Shown in pieces: positions 32,117-41,028 of a stretch of DNA of 64,000 nt. Position 1 is the stretch's first letter. Every line of letters starts with the position of its first letter. The notes below the pieces were generated by a model. It did no database searches. It had not been told where the DNA came from and worked only from the letters and a program-made list of their open reading frames with translations. Both the position numbers and the translations under genes were made by a program. This DNA comes from Thalassovita sp. (lineage in GTDB: Bacteria > Pseudomonadota > Alphaproteobacteria > Rhodobacterales > Rhodobacteraceae). The stretch is taken from contig JARGPB010000003.1 of assembly GCA_029212905.1 (NCBI GenBank), positions 1 through 64,000 on the forward strand, given 5' to 3'.

Positions 32117-33514
32117 ATGAGCGAAGAATATACGAAAGACGAGACGCAGCCCGAGCTTCAGGACGAGGGCAGCTACGGGTTGGACAAACGGTCTGTTTCG
32201 GCGATTCTGTATGCTGTCGATGTTGGCGACTCTGACCAGTTGAAAGAGCAGATGGAACCGCTGCACGCGGCTGACATCGCTGACCTTCTGGAGCAGCTGA
32301 ACACCTTTGACCGGCGCCGGTTGGTCCAACTGTATGATCAGGAATTCGACGGCGAAATCCTGTCTGAATTGGACGAGAGCATCCGCGAAGAGGTGATCGC
32401 AGTCCTGAAGCCCGATGTTCTGGCCGAGGCCGTCCGGGAAATGGATTCGGATGATGTGGTCGATCTGGTCGAAGACCTGGACGAGCCACAGCAAGAAGCC
32501 ATCCTTGAAGCACTGGAAGACGCCGATCGGGTCGCGGTCGAGCAGGCGCTGACCTATCCGGAATTCTCGGCTGGGCGCTTGATGCAGCGCGAAGTCGTCA
32601 CCGCGCCAGAGCATTGGACCGTGGGTGACGCGATTGATTACCTGCGCAACGCCGAAGAACTACCTGATCAGTTTTACCATATGACGCTGGTTGATCCGCG
32701 GATGCATCCGGTGGGTAACGTGACGCTAGGCAAAATCATGTCCTCGCGCCGGACGGTGCCCTTGATGCAGATCGTCGAGGATCTGTTTCAGGTGGTCCCC
32801 GTAACGCAGGACGAAGGCGACGTGGCCTATGTGTTCAACCAATATCACCTGATTTCAGCCCCGGTGGTGGACGAAGACAACCGGCTGGTTGGTGTCATCA
32901 CGATCGACGACGCCATGGCCGTGCTGGATGACGAACACGAAGAAGACATCTTGCGCCTTGCCGGTGTGAGCGACGAATCCAGCCTGTCTGACAGCATTCT
33001 GGAGGCCGCCAAAGGCCGAGCAACCTGGCTGTTTGTGAATCTGTTGACGGCAATTTTGGCGTCGCTGGTGATTGATCTGTTTGCCGAAACCATCAATCAG
33101 ATGGTGGCTTTGGCGGTGTTGATGCCGATTGTGGCCTCGATGGGCGGGAATGCCGGAACGCAGACGATGACAGTGACAGTGCGCGCCCTGGCGACACGCG
33201 ACCTGACGGCTCAGAACGCCATGCGGGTAATCCGCCGCGAAGTTTCTGTGGGGGCGTTGAACGGGGTGTTGTTCGGGTTGATCATGGCCGTGGTGGCGGG
33301 CCTGTGGTTCGGCGTGCCGATGCTGGCAGCGGTGATCGGCATCGCGATGGTGCTAACGCAGATTGCGGCGGCGATAGGCGGTATCGTTATTCCGATGGCG
33401 TTGGACCGGTTTGGGGTTGATCCAGCGCTGGCCTCGGGGCCATTCGTGACGACGGTGACTGATGTCATCGGGTTCTTCGCCTTCCTTGGGCTGTCTGCTT
33501 GGGTGCTGTTGTGA
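32117..33514 (+). CDS. mgtE: Magnesium transporter MgtE
   Basis: A 465-residue MgtE. The N-terminal helical MgtE_N domain (about residues 35-140) and two CBS domains (about 150-275), which gate the pore by sensing Mg2+, are followed by five membrane helices with VALAVLMPIVASMGGNAGTQ and the late ASGPFVTTVTDVIGFF. Length is typical. It ends in a GTGA overlap with the next gene. Confidence 0.95.
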   Translation: MSEEYTKDETQPELQDEGSYGLDKRSVSAILYAVDVGDSDQLKEQMEPLHAADIADLLEQLNTFDRRRLVQLYDQEFDGEILSELDESIREEVIAVLKPDVLAEAVREMDSDDVVDLVEDLDEPQQEAILEALEDADRVAVEQALTYPEFSAGRLMQREVVTAPEHWTVGDAIDYLRNAEELPDQFYHMTLVDPRMHPVGNVTLGKIMSSRRTVPLMQIVEDLFQVVPVTQDEGDVAYVFNQYHLISAPVVDEDNRLVGVITIDDAMAVLDDEHEEDILRLAGVSDESSLSDSILEAAKGRATWLFVNLLTAILASLVIDLFAETINQMVALAVLMPIVASMGGNAGTQTMTVTVRALATRDLTAQNAMRVIRREVSVGALNGVLFGLIMAVVAGLWFGVPMLAAVIGIAMVLTQIAAAIGGIVIPMALDRFGVDPALASGPFVTTVTDVIGFFAFLGLSAWVLL

Positions 33515-34068
33515 CGGATCTGGTGGCCAAGAAGGCCGCGGCGCGCCAAGCGGCCTTTGCCCGGCGCAAGGCCGCGCACGAGGCGGGGTTTGTCGGGCGT
33601 TCGTCCCATCTGTCCCAGGTTCTGGCGGGGTATCGCGGGGTGCCTTTGGCGGGGTATATGCCGATCCGCACCGAAATCAGTCCCTTACCCGCGATGGAGG
33701 AGGCCTCGGCTCATGGGCCGGTTGGTGTTCCGGTGATCATGGGCGAGGGGATGGCGTTGCGCTTTGCCCGGTGGGAGCCGGGGTGTCAGATGGTCCCTGG
33801 TCCGTTCGGCGCGAAAATCCCTGCTACGCAAGAATTTTTCGACCCTGAAATCCTGATCGTGCCGCTTGTGGCCTTTGACCCAAAAGGCGGGCGTCTGGGC
33901 TATGGCGGTGGATTTTATGACCGAACGCTGGAGGCGCTGCGCGCTAAACGGGCGACGCTGGCCATCGGGTTTGCCTATGCCGCGCAAGAGGCCGACGACC
34001 TGCCGCTTGAACCCACGGACCAGCCGCTGGACATGATCGTCACCGAACAGGGTATCCTGTCATTCTAA
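33511..34068 (+). CDS. 5-formyltetrahydrofolate cyclo-ligase family protein
   Basis: A 185-residue cyclo-ligase that makes 5,10-methenyl-THF from 5-formyl-THF with ATP. The GYMPIRTEISP region and the ATP-binding LIVPLVAFDPKGGRLGYGGGFYDR motif are clear. The likely start is GTG 33511, which overlaps the mgtE stop (GTGA) and is immediately followed by TDLVAKK. The coupling to mgtE looks like simple gene packing. Confidence 0.93.
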   Translation: MTDLVAKKAAARQAAFARRKAAHEAGFVGRSSHLSQVLAGYRGVPLAGYMPIRTEISPLPAMEEASAHGPVGVPVIMGEGMALRFARWEPGCQMVPGPFGAKIPATQEFFDPEILIVPLVAFDPKGGRLGYGGGFYDRTLEALRAKRATLAIGFAYAAQEADDLPLEPTDQPLDMIVTEQGILSF

Positions 34069-34104
34069 GCGTCCGCGCGGCGCCAACCGAACCGGAGGAA
34101 CCGC

Positions 34105-34575
34105 ATGACCAAGCAGCATAGTTATAGCTCTCGTATTCTGTGGACCGGGAACCGGGGCGAGGGAACGACGCATTACCGCGCATATGATCGGACGTGGGAC
34201 ATTGCGACGCCAGGCAAGCCGGTTGTGCAGTGTTCGAACGACCCGCTTTTGGGCGGCGACCCGACCAAGCACAACCCCGAGGACCTGCTGCTGTCGGCGC
34301 TATCCTCTTGCCATATGCTGTGGTTTTTGCATTTGGCCAGCGAGGCCGGAGTCGTCGTGACAGGGTACGAGGACACCCCCGAAGGCATCGCCGAAGTGTC
34401 CCCTACAGGGGCGGGGCGGTTTTTGCGCGCGGTGCTGCGGCCGCAGATTACGCTGGCTCAGGGGGGAGATGCGGCGCTGGCCGATACGATCCATGGCCGG
34501 ATACACGAAGTCTGTTTCATTGCGCGTTCGGTCAATTTTCCGGTCAGCTATGAGGCTCGGTATCAGATCGAATAG
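34105..34575 (+). CDS. OsmC-family peroxiredoxin-like protein
   Basis: A 156-residue OsmC/Ohr-type protein. The two reactive cysteines lie in SALSSCHMLWFLHLA (Cys69) and HEVCFIARS. The family reduces organic hydroperoxides using thiols. GGAGG lies 6 bp before ATG 34105. It stands 36 bp after the cyclo-ligase gene. Confidence 0.9.
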   Translation: MTKQHSYSSRILWTGNRGEGTTHYRAYDRTWDIATPGKPVVQCSNDPLLGGDPTKHNPEDLLLSALSSCHMLWFLHLASEAGVVVTGYEDTPEGIAEVSPTGAGRFLRAVLRPQITLAQGGDAALADTIHGRIHEVCFIARSVNFPVSYEARYQIE

Positions 34576-34664
34576 GCCCTAAATCTGGCCGTTTTCTGTT
34601 CAGAATGGCGTGTCGCGGGCAGGTTGCTCTTGCCTGTCCGGAAACTGCGGCCTAGGCAGGGCGT

Positions 34665-35477
34665 ATGAGGATACTTTTTCTTGGCGATGTAATGGGGCGG
34701 GCCGGACGGAACGCTATCAGTGAAACTCTTCCGCGGTTGCGCGAGGACTGGAAGCTGGATTTCGTAGTCGTGAATGGCGAAAACGCCAGCAACGGCGCAG
34801 GGCTGAGCGGGGATCACGCAAAGCTGCTGTTGAATGCAGGGGCAGATTGCGTGACGCTGGGCGACCATGCGTTCGATCAGAAGGACATGTTGCAGTTCAT
34901 CGAGGGCGAGACCCGCGTCGTGCGTCCGTTGAACTTTGCCAAGGGGGCTCCGGGGCGGGGACATCGGGTGTTCAAGGATCACCGTGGCCGCAAAATTCTG
35001 GTGGCTCAGGTGCTGGGCAACGTGTTCATGAAACGCGCCTTTGACGATCCGTTTTCCACAATTGACGAGGTGCTGCGCAAACATCCGCTGGGTGGCGCCG
35101 TCCATGCCATCCTGGTGGATGTGCACTGCGAGGCGACATCGGAGAAAATGGGCATGGGGCATTTCTGTGATGGACGCGCCAGCCTGATCGTGGGGACGCA
35201 TACTCATGTGCCAACGTCAGATACCCAGATCCTGCCCAAAGGCAGCGGGTTCCAATCGGACGCGGGCATGTGTGGCGACTACGACAGCGTGATCGGCATG
35301 GAAAAGGCCGAACCGATGCGGCGCTTTGTGACCGGCATGGTCAAATCGCGTTTTACCCCAGCCAATGGCGAGGCAACCCTGTCTGGCGTTTTCGTGGAAA
35401 CCGATGATCGCACCGGACTGGCGAAAGAGGTCAAAATGATCCGGGTTGGCGGACGCTTGCAGCAATCGGGGCTCTAG
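34665..35477 (+). CDS. YmdB-family metallophosphoesterase
   Basis: A 270-residue phosphoesterase of the YmdB (TIGR00282-type) family. Metal motifs are LGDVMGRAGR, VVNGENASNGAGLS, GDHAFDQKD, VHCEATSEK and VGTHTHVPT. The usual GNH motif reads GDH here. B. subtilis YmdB hydrolyses 2',3'-cyclic nucleotides and affects biofilm formation; a direct match of function in this organism is not certain. The ribosome-binding site is weak. Confidence 0.88.
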   Translation: MRILFLGDVMGRAGRNAISETLPRLREDWKLDFVVVNGENASNGAGLSGDHAKLLLNAGADCVTLGDHAFDQKDMLQFIEGETRVVRPLNFAKGAPGRGHRVFKDHRGRKILVAQVLGNVFMKRAFDDPFSTIDEVLRKHPLGGAVHAILVDVHCEATSEKMGMGHFCDGRASLIVGTHTHVPTSDTQILPKGSGFQSDAGMCGDYDSVIGMEKAEPMRRFVTGMVKSRFTPANGEATLSGVFVETDDRTGLAKEVKMIRVGGRLQQSGL

Positions 35478-35559
35478 ATGCTGCGGATGTGTCTGGGCTC
35501 TTGCCGGACACTGGCGCATCGGCCAAACTGATCTGACAAATCCTGATCAAGGAACCCAT

Positions 35560-37338
35560 ATGGATCTGTTTCACCTGTCACAGTCTACGCAAGCGGTGTT
35601 GGCGCTTCTTGTGGTTCTGGGCATGTTTGTCCTTTTCGTAAAAGAGATTTTCCCGACCGAAGTCGTGGCGATCATGGGGACCGGGTTGATGCTGGTCCTG
35701 GGGTTATTGCCGTATCAGGCGGCGCTGGATGTGTTGTCGAACCCGGCACCATGGACCATTGCAATGATGTTCATCGTCATGGGGGCCTTGGTGCGAACAG
35801 GGGCGTTGGACGCGTTCACGGTGCTGGCGGACAAACAGGCCCGAACTAATCCGAAACTGGCAATTGCGATGCTTTTGGCCTTTGTTGTGCTGGCTTCGGC
35901 GGTCATGAACAACACGCCCGTCGTTGTGGTGATGATTCCGGTTTTTGTGCAGCTTGCCAATACGATGGGGGTGTCGGCCAGCCGATTGTTGATCCCTCTC
36001 AGCTATGCTGCGATCATCGGGGGGACGCTGACGTTGGTTGGGACCTCGACCAACCTGCTGGTTGACGGGGTTGCGCGTGCACAAGGGCTTGAGGCCTTTT
36101 CGATCTTCGAAGTCACGCCGCTGGCCATCATCCTGGTGATCTGGGGCATGATCTATCTGGCAGTGTTCAGCCGTTTTTTACTGCCGGATCGGTCCAGCAT
36201 GGCGAGTATGCTGTCAAACAAAAGCCGAATGAAGTTCTTTACCGAGGCTGTGATTCCGCCGGAGTCCAACCTGATCGGCCGCGAGGTGCTGGACGTGCAG
36301 CTGTTCAAACGCGAAGGCGTGCGTCTGATTGACCTTATCCGTGGGGATCAGTCCTTGCGTCATGATCTGAGTGGGGCGGTCCTACAGGTTGGTGACCGCG
36401 TTGTTCTGCGAACCCAAATGACCGAGCTGCTCAGCCTGCAACGTACCAAAAGCCTGAAACGCGTGGACCAGGTGTCTGCGGTGGAAACCAACACGGTCGA
36501 AGTGCTGATCACACCTGGCTGTCGGATGGTGGGGCGGTCATTGGGATCAATGCGTTTGCGGCGTCGGTATGGTGTATATCCACTGGCGGTACACCGGCGG
36601 AACCAGAATATCGGTTCGAACCTACAAGAGCTGGTGGTGCGCGTCGGTGATACCCTGCTGCTGGAGGGCGCCCCTGACGATATTCAGCGTCTGGCGGATG
36701 ATATGGCGATGGTGGATGTGACCCAGCCGACGGCACGCGCATTCCGACGGTCTCAGGCCCCTGTGGCGATCGCGGCGCTCTTGGGCGTGGTGGTGCTGGC
36801 GGGGTTGGGTGTGGCCCCGATTCTGCTGCTGGCGACGCTGGCGGTGGCTTTGGTTCTGATCACCCGTTGCATCGACTCGGACGAAGCGTTTTCTTATATT
36901 GATGGCCGTTTGCTGGCGCTGATCTTTTCGATGCTCGCCATCGGGGCGGCTTTGCAGCACACCGGCGCTGTCGAATTAGTCGTCGGCGCGGTCGAGCCAT
37001 GGCTGGCCAAATTGCCACCGGTTCTGGTGATCTGGGCAATCTATGTGCTGACATCGACCCTGACGGAAATGGTGTCGAACAACGCCGTGGCCGTGGTCGT
37101 GACGCCAATTGCGATGGGGCTGGCCGATGCTTTGGGCTTGGACCCGCGGGCGCTGGTTGTGGCGGTGATGATCGCCGCCTCGTGCAGCTTTGCAACGCCA
37201 ATCGGCTATCAGACCAACATGCTGGTCTACGGTCCGGGCGGGTATAAATTCACCGATTTCTTGCGCGCTGGCATTCCGCTGAATGTGACCATGGGAATGC
37301 TGGCCTCGGCGTTGATCCCCTTCTTTTTCCCGCTGTGA
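35560..37338 (+). CDS. SLC13/ArsB-type transporter with TrkA-C domains
   Basis: A 592-residue ion-transporter-superfamily permease. Membrane segments occupy about residues 10-210 and 410-592. Between them lie two TrkA-C (RCK_C) domains: VQLFKREGVRLIDLIRG...GDRVVLRT and LRRRYGVYPLAVHRR...GDTLLLEGAPD. AVMNNTPVVVVMIPVF and GTSTNLLVDG are the dicarboxylate/sulfate symporter-type motifs. ATG 35560 follows AAGGA; the longer frame enters from the ymdB-like gene. Substrate is unknown; sulfate, citrate or metal-anion transport are possible. A related gene converges from the right. Confidence 0.85.
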   Translation: MDLFHLSQSTQAVLALLVVLGMFVLFVKEIFPTEVVAIMGTGLMLVLGLLPYQAALDVLSNPAPWTIAMMFIVMGALVRTGALDAFTVLADKQARTNPKLAIAMLLAFVVLASAVMNNTPVVVVMIPVFVQLANTMGVSASRLLIPLSYAAIIGGTLTLVGTSTNLLVDGVARAQGLEAFSIFEVTPLAIILVIWGMIYLAVFSRFLLPDRSSMASMLSNKSRMKFFTEAVIPPESNLIGREVLDVQLFKREGVRLIDLIRGDQSLRHDLSGAVLQVGDRVVLRTQMTELLSLQRTKSLKRVDQVSAVETNTVEVLITPGCRMVGRSLGSMRLRRRYGVYPLAVHRRNQNIGSNLQELVVRVGDTLLLEGAPDDIQRLADDMAMVDVTQPTARAFRRSQAPVAIAALLGVVVLAGLGVAPILLLATLAVALVLITRCIDSDEAFSYIDGRLLALIFSMLAIGAALQHTGAVELVVGAVEPWLAKLPPVLVIWAIYVLTSTLTEMVSNNAVAVVVTPIAMGLADALGLDPRALVVAVMIAASCSFATPIGYQTNMLVYGPGGYKFTDFLRAGIPLNVTMGMLASALIPFFFPL

Positions 37339-37348
37339 GTCCGGCGGC

Positions 37349-39121
37349 TCAGAGCGGCCAGAATATCAGGATCAACGGGATCGAGACAGACACCACCAGG
37401 ATTTCCAGAGGCAGGCCCATGCGCCAGTAGTCCCCGAAGCGATAGCCCCCGGGGCCCAGCACCAAGGTGTTGTTTTTATGGCCAATCGGGGTCAGGAAGG
37501 CCGCCGAGGCTGCAATGGCAACCGCCATTAGGAACGGGTCCGGGTTCACGCCCAGCTGCTGCGCCATCTGAATTCCGATGGGGGCCGCAACGATTGCCGT
37601 GGCGGTGTTGTTCAGCACATCCGACAGCGTCATGGTGACCACCATCAGAACCGTCAGAATGGCCCAGGCCGGCAGACCTTGTGTTACATTCACCAGTGTC
37701 CCGGCGATCAGGTCTGTCCCACCCGATGTCTCTAACGCAGAGCCTAGCGGGATCATTGACCCCAATAGCACCACCACGGGCCACTCGATGTGATCGTACA
37801 GCTCTTCCAGTGGCAAAACCCGTGTAAGTACATAGGCGACCACAACCAACCCCAGCGCCACGGGCAGATAGATTAACCCAACGCTGGCCGCCACGACGGC
37901 CGCTGCAAACAGGCCGATTGCCAGCCAGGTTTTCGAGTCCTCGGTCACGGCCAGCCCGCGATTCGCCAGTGGCAGCACACCCAGCCACTCCATCACATCG
38001 GGGCCGTTTTTGCGCGGCACCAACAGCAACAGGATGTCGCCGGGCTGAACCTGTGTTTTGCGGACCTGGTCGCGGATCTGCCGCCCCTGACGGGAAATCC
38101 CCATCAGAACCGAGCGTTGCCGCCAGGCCAGGCCAACCCCTTGGGCTGTCCGCCCCACCAGGCGGGATTCCTCGGGCACGACGGCCTCGATGATATCCAG
38201 CCCATCGCCTTCGGCCTTTAGCAGGGTTTCACGTTTTTCGTCGGAAAAAGCCAAGGATAGCGCTGCGCGAAATTCATCAAGCGCATCCGGCGCAGCCTCG
38301 AGCACCAGCGCGTCCCCAGCCTGAAGCGTGGTATACCGCGACCGCCCATAGCGGCGCTTGCCATCGCGGATCAGGCCTATGATAGCGACATCGGCTTTTT
38401 CAGCCTCTTCATACAGTTCTTCGACGCGTTTCCCGATCTGTTTTGACCCTTCGGGTACCGTCAGTTCGGCAATGTAATCTCCCAGATCGCCGGTTGGGTT
38501 GCCCGCGTCTTCGCGTTTGGGGATCAGCCGCCATCCCACCAGGGCGACGAAAATCAGTCCGGCAACCGCCGTCAGCCCACCGACAGGGGCAAAGTCGAAC
38601 ATGTGGAACGGCTCGCCCAGGGATTCCTCGCGGATGGCGGCGATGATGATATTGGGGGGCGTTCCGATCAGCGTGGCCATGCCGCCCAGAATCGTGGCAA
38701 AGCTCAGCGGCATCAGGCTAAGCCCTGGGCTACGTCCTGCCTTGCGTGCGGTCTGAATGTCCACCGGCATTAACAGCGCCAGTGCTGCAACATTGTTCAT
38801 GAACGCTGACAGGATGCCGCCGATGCCCCCCATCAAGGTAATGTGTCCACCAAGCGCGCGGCTGCTGTCCACCAGGGTACGGGTAATCAGGAACACCGCG
38901 CCCGACCGCACGAGCCCGGCCGAAACGATCAAGACCAGCGCCACCACCAACGTGGCCGAGTGGCCAAATCCTGAAAATGCCTCTTTGACGGGGACAACGC
39001 CCAGCACGACCCCCAGCAGCAACGCCGAGAACGCCACCAGATCATAGCGATAGCGCCCCCACAGCAGCAGCGCGAACACGCCCCCAAACAGCGAAAACAG
39101 GATGATTTGGTCACTCGTCAT
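37349..39121 (-). CDS. SLC13/ArsB-type transporter with TrkA-C domains, second copy
   Basis: A 590-residue permease of the same architecture as its convergent neighbour: membrane segments before about 215 and after about 400, with two TrkA-C domains between (GKRVEELYEEAEKADVAIIG... and GLAWRQRSVLMGISRQG...). FMNNVAALALLMPVD and GTPPNIIIAA are the conserved transport motifs. ATG 39121 follows AGGAGG. The two proteins are clearly related but far from identical, so they are old paralogues. Their stops are only 10 bp apart. Confidence 0.85.
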   Translation of the reverse strand: MTSDQIILFSLFGGVFALLLWGRYRYDLVAFSALLLGVVLGVVPVKEAFSGFGHSATLVVALVLIVSAGLVRSGAVFLITRTLVDSSRALGGHITLMGGIGGILSAFMNNVAALALLMPVDIQTARKAGRSPGLSLMPLSFATILGGMATLIGTPPNIIIAAIREESLGEPFHMFDFAPVGGLTAVAGLIFVALVGWRLIPKREDAGNPTGDLGDYIAELTVPEGSKQIGKRVEELYEEAEKADVAIIGLIRDGKRRYGRSRYTTLQAGDALVLEAAPDALDEFRAALSLAFSDEKRETLLKAEGDGLDIIEAVVPEESRLVGRTAQGVGLAWRQRSVLMGISRQGRQIRDQVRKTQVQPGDILLLLVPRKNGPDVMEWLGVLPLANRGLAVTEDSKTWLAIGLFAAAVVAASVGLIYLPVALGLVVVAYVLTRVLPLEELYDHIEWPVVVLLGSMIPLGSALETSGGTDLIAGTLVNVTQGLPAWAILTVLMVVTMTLSDVLNNTATAIVAAPIGIQMAQQLGVNPDPFLMAVAIAASAAFLTPIGHKNNTLVLGPGGYRFGDYWRMGLPLEILVVSVSIPLILIFWPL

Positions 39122-39239
39122 GGCAAAGGCCTCCTGATGGCACACAACCTCACTACGTTCCCAAGTGCAACCTCCTTGCGGCCATGCCCTCAGGTGACTT
39201 ATAGAGGCGCGACACAATTATTATGATGATGGAGGCACC

Positions 39240-39980
39240 ATGGCCGGCCACTCAAAATGGGCAAACATTCAGCACCGCAAGGGGCGGCAGGACGCCGCTC
39301 GTTCCAAGCTGTTTTCGAAACTATCCAAGGAAATCACCGTCGCCGCCAAAATGGGCGACCCTGATCCAGACAAAAACCCGCGTCTGCGCATGGCCGTCAA
39401 AGAAGCCAAGTCGCAATCCGTCCCCAAGGATGTGATTGATCGCGCGATTAAGAAATCCACTGCGGGCGATGGCGACGATTACGAAGAAATCCGCTACGAG
39501 GGCTATGGTCCCAACGGTGTGGCTGTGATCGTCGAGGCGATGACGGACAACCGTAACCGGACGGCATCGACTGTGCGGTCTACCTTTACCAAAAACGGCG
39601 GCAACCTTGGGGAAACCGGGTCGGTCGGGTTCATGTTCGACCGTAAGGGCGAGGTGACGTATCCCGCCTCTGTGGGCGATGCAGACACGGTCATGATGGC
39701 CGCGATCGAGGCCGGCGCCGAAGATGTCGAAAGCAGCGAAGATGGTCATATCATCTGGTGCGCCGACACGGATCTGAACGAGGTTTCCAACGCGCTTGAG
39801 GCCGAACTGGGCGAGTCCGACTCGACCAAGCTGGTTTGGAAACCGACCACGACCACCGAGCTGGGCCTGGAAGACATGCAAAAGCTGATGAAGCTGGTGG
39901 ATGCGCTGGAAGACGACGATGACGTTCAACGTGTCACCACGAATTTCGAAGCCACGGACGAGGTGATGGATCAGCTTTGA
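39240..39980 (+). CDS. yebC: YebC/PmpR (TACO1) family protein
   Basis: A 246-residue YebC-family protein, now thought to aid translation of difficult sequences at the ribosome and earlier described as a DNA-binding regulator. The start MAGHSKWANIQHRKGRQDA is the family signature, with EGYGPNGVAVIVEAMTDNRNRT and GGNLGETGSVGFMFDRKG in the middle. An intrinsic terminator follows. In many bacteria it lies near ruvC, which is not seen here. Confidence 0.96.
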   Translation: MAGHSKWANIQHRKGRQDAARSKLFSKLSKEITVAAKMGDPDPDKNPRLRMAVKEAKSQSVPKDVIDRAIKKSTAGDGDDYEEIRYEGYGPNGVAVIVEAMTDNRNRTASTVRSTFTKNGGNLGETGSVGFMFDRKGEVTYPASVGDADTVMMAAIEAGAEDVESSEDGHIIWCADTDLNEVSNALEAELGESDSTKLVWKPTTTTELGLEDMQKLMKLVDALEDDDDVQRVTTNFEATDEVMDQL

Positions 39981-40005
39981 TCCACGCGCTATTACAGCCT
40001 TTAGG

Positions 40006-40029
40006 ACCGGCCCAATGGGCCGGTTTTTT
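40006..40029 (+). terminator. Intrinsic terminator of yebC
   Basis: ACCGGCCC-aat-GGGCCGGT followed by a run of six T, 25 bp after the yebC stop codon. Confidence 0.93.
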
Positions 40030-40057
40030 CATGCGCTCTCTTGAAACCCGTGCAGAC

Positions 40058-40291
40058 TTATCCACAGGCTGCCGAATTCAAAGCGAAAACCGGGTATCAC
40101 AAATGAGTCCTTCTGGATGCCTCGGCGGGCAACCTGCGGTGTTTTCTTTCCATATTGCAGAGTCAGTGAACTTATCCCCTGAGGCCTGATCGGAATGTGG
40201 ATAATCATGTGGATAAGTTTCTTGGGAAAAAGAGCCAGTGGACGCGCCAAGTGGTTTGATTTAACTAATTGAAAGTAAATGATAAAAGTAT
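40058..40291. promoter_or_regulatory. DnaA-box cluster with AT-rich stretch in a 414-bp intergenic region
   Basis: Three perfect DnaA boxes lie within 160 bp: TTATCCACA at 40058-40066, and TGTGGATAA (inverted orientation) at 40196-40204 and 40208-40216, the last two 12 bp apart. A weaker TTATCCCCT is at 40172-40180. An AT-rich segment (40254-40291, with TTAACTAATT and AAATGATAAAAG) follows, like a DNA-unwinding element. No gene is present between 39981 and 40394. This could be a replication origin, a DnaA-titrating locus or a DnaA-regulated promoter for the LysE-type gene. Confidence 0.55.
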
Positions 40292-40394
40292 GCGCGCGAC
40301 GGTTGATCACAAAAATTCGCGCACCATGCCTCATTTCCTGAATAGACATCAATGATTTAGGCGATACTCTTCACCCAACACGTCAGGAGGGCGC

Positions 40395-40988
40395 ATGGAA
40401 ACTATAGTTGCGGGTTTCGGGTTAGGGCTGTCTTTGATCCTGGCGATCGGCGCGCAGAATGCCTTTGTCTTGCGGCAAGGTGTGCGCCAAGAGCATGTCC
40501 TTGCTGTTTGTTTTACCTGTGCCTTGTCGGACGCGGTTCTGATCGCCGGGGGCGTGTCGGGCTTTGGCGTATTGGTGACCAAGTTGCCGTGGCTAGAGCC
40601 GGTGATGCGATGGGGCGGAGCGGCGTTTTTGATCATCTATGGCGCGCGGGCATTTGTCGCGGCCTGGAAAGGCGGTGAGCATCTGGAGGCGGCAGACGAG
40701 GGGCGCGCCAGCCTCAAGGGCGTGCTGATCACCTGTTTGCTGCTGACCTGGGCCAATCCGCATGTCTATCTGGATACCGTGGTTCTGCTCGGCTCTGTCG
40801 CGGCACAATACGAGGAAAAAACCTTGTTCGCTGCGGGTGCGATGACTGCCAGCTTCGTGTTTTTCTTTTCCTTGGGATATGGCGCGCGGCTGTTGGCGCC
40901 GCTTTTCGCCCGACCTGTTGCCTGGCGTGTGCTGGATGTGTTCGTTGGCTGCATTATGTGGGCCGTTGCGGCCAGTTTGCTGCTGTAG
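40395..40988 (+). CDS. LysE/ArgO-family amino acid exporter
   Basis: A 197-residue inner-membrane exporter with six hydrophobic segments. GLGLSLILAIGAQNAFVLRQG at the start and LLTWANPHVYLDTVVLLGS in the middle are strongly conserved in LysE/ArgO proteins that export lysine or arginine. ATG 40395 is preceded by AGGAGG. It lies downstream of the DnaA-box region. Confidence 0.93.
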   Translation: METIVAGFGLGLSLILAIGAQNAFVLRQGVRQEHVLAVCFTCALSDAVLIAGGVSGFGVLVTKLPWLEPVMRWGGAAFLIIYGARAFVAAWKGGEHLEAADEGRASLKGVLITCLLLTWANPHVYLDTVVLLGSVAAQYEEKTLFAAGAMTASFVFFFSLGYGARLLAPLFARPVAWRVLDVFVGCIMWAVAASLLL

Positions 40989-41028
40989 CCCCTTGCGGTC
41001 GTGGTTAAAACCATGAATTGGTACGCAT

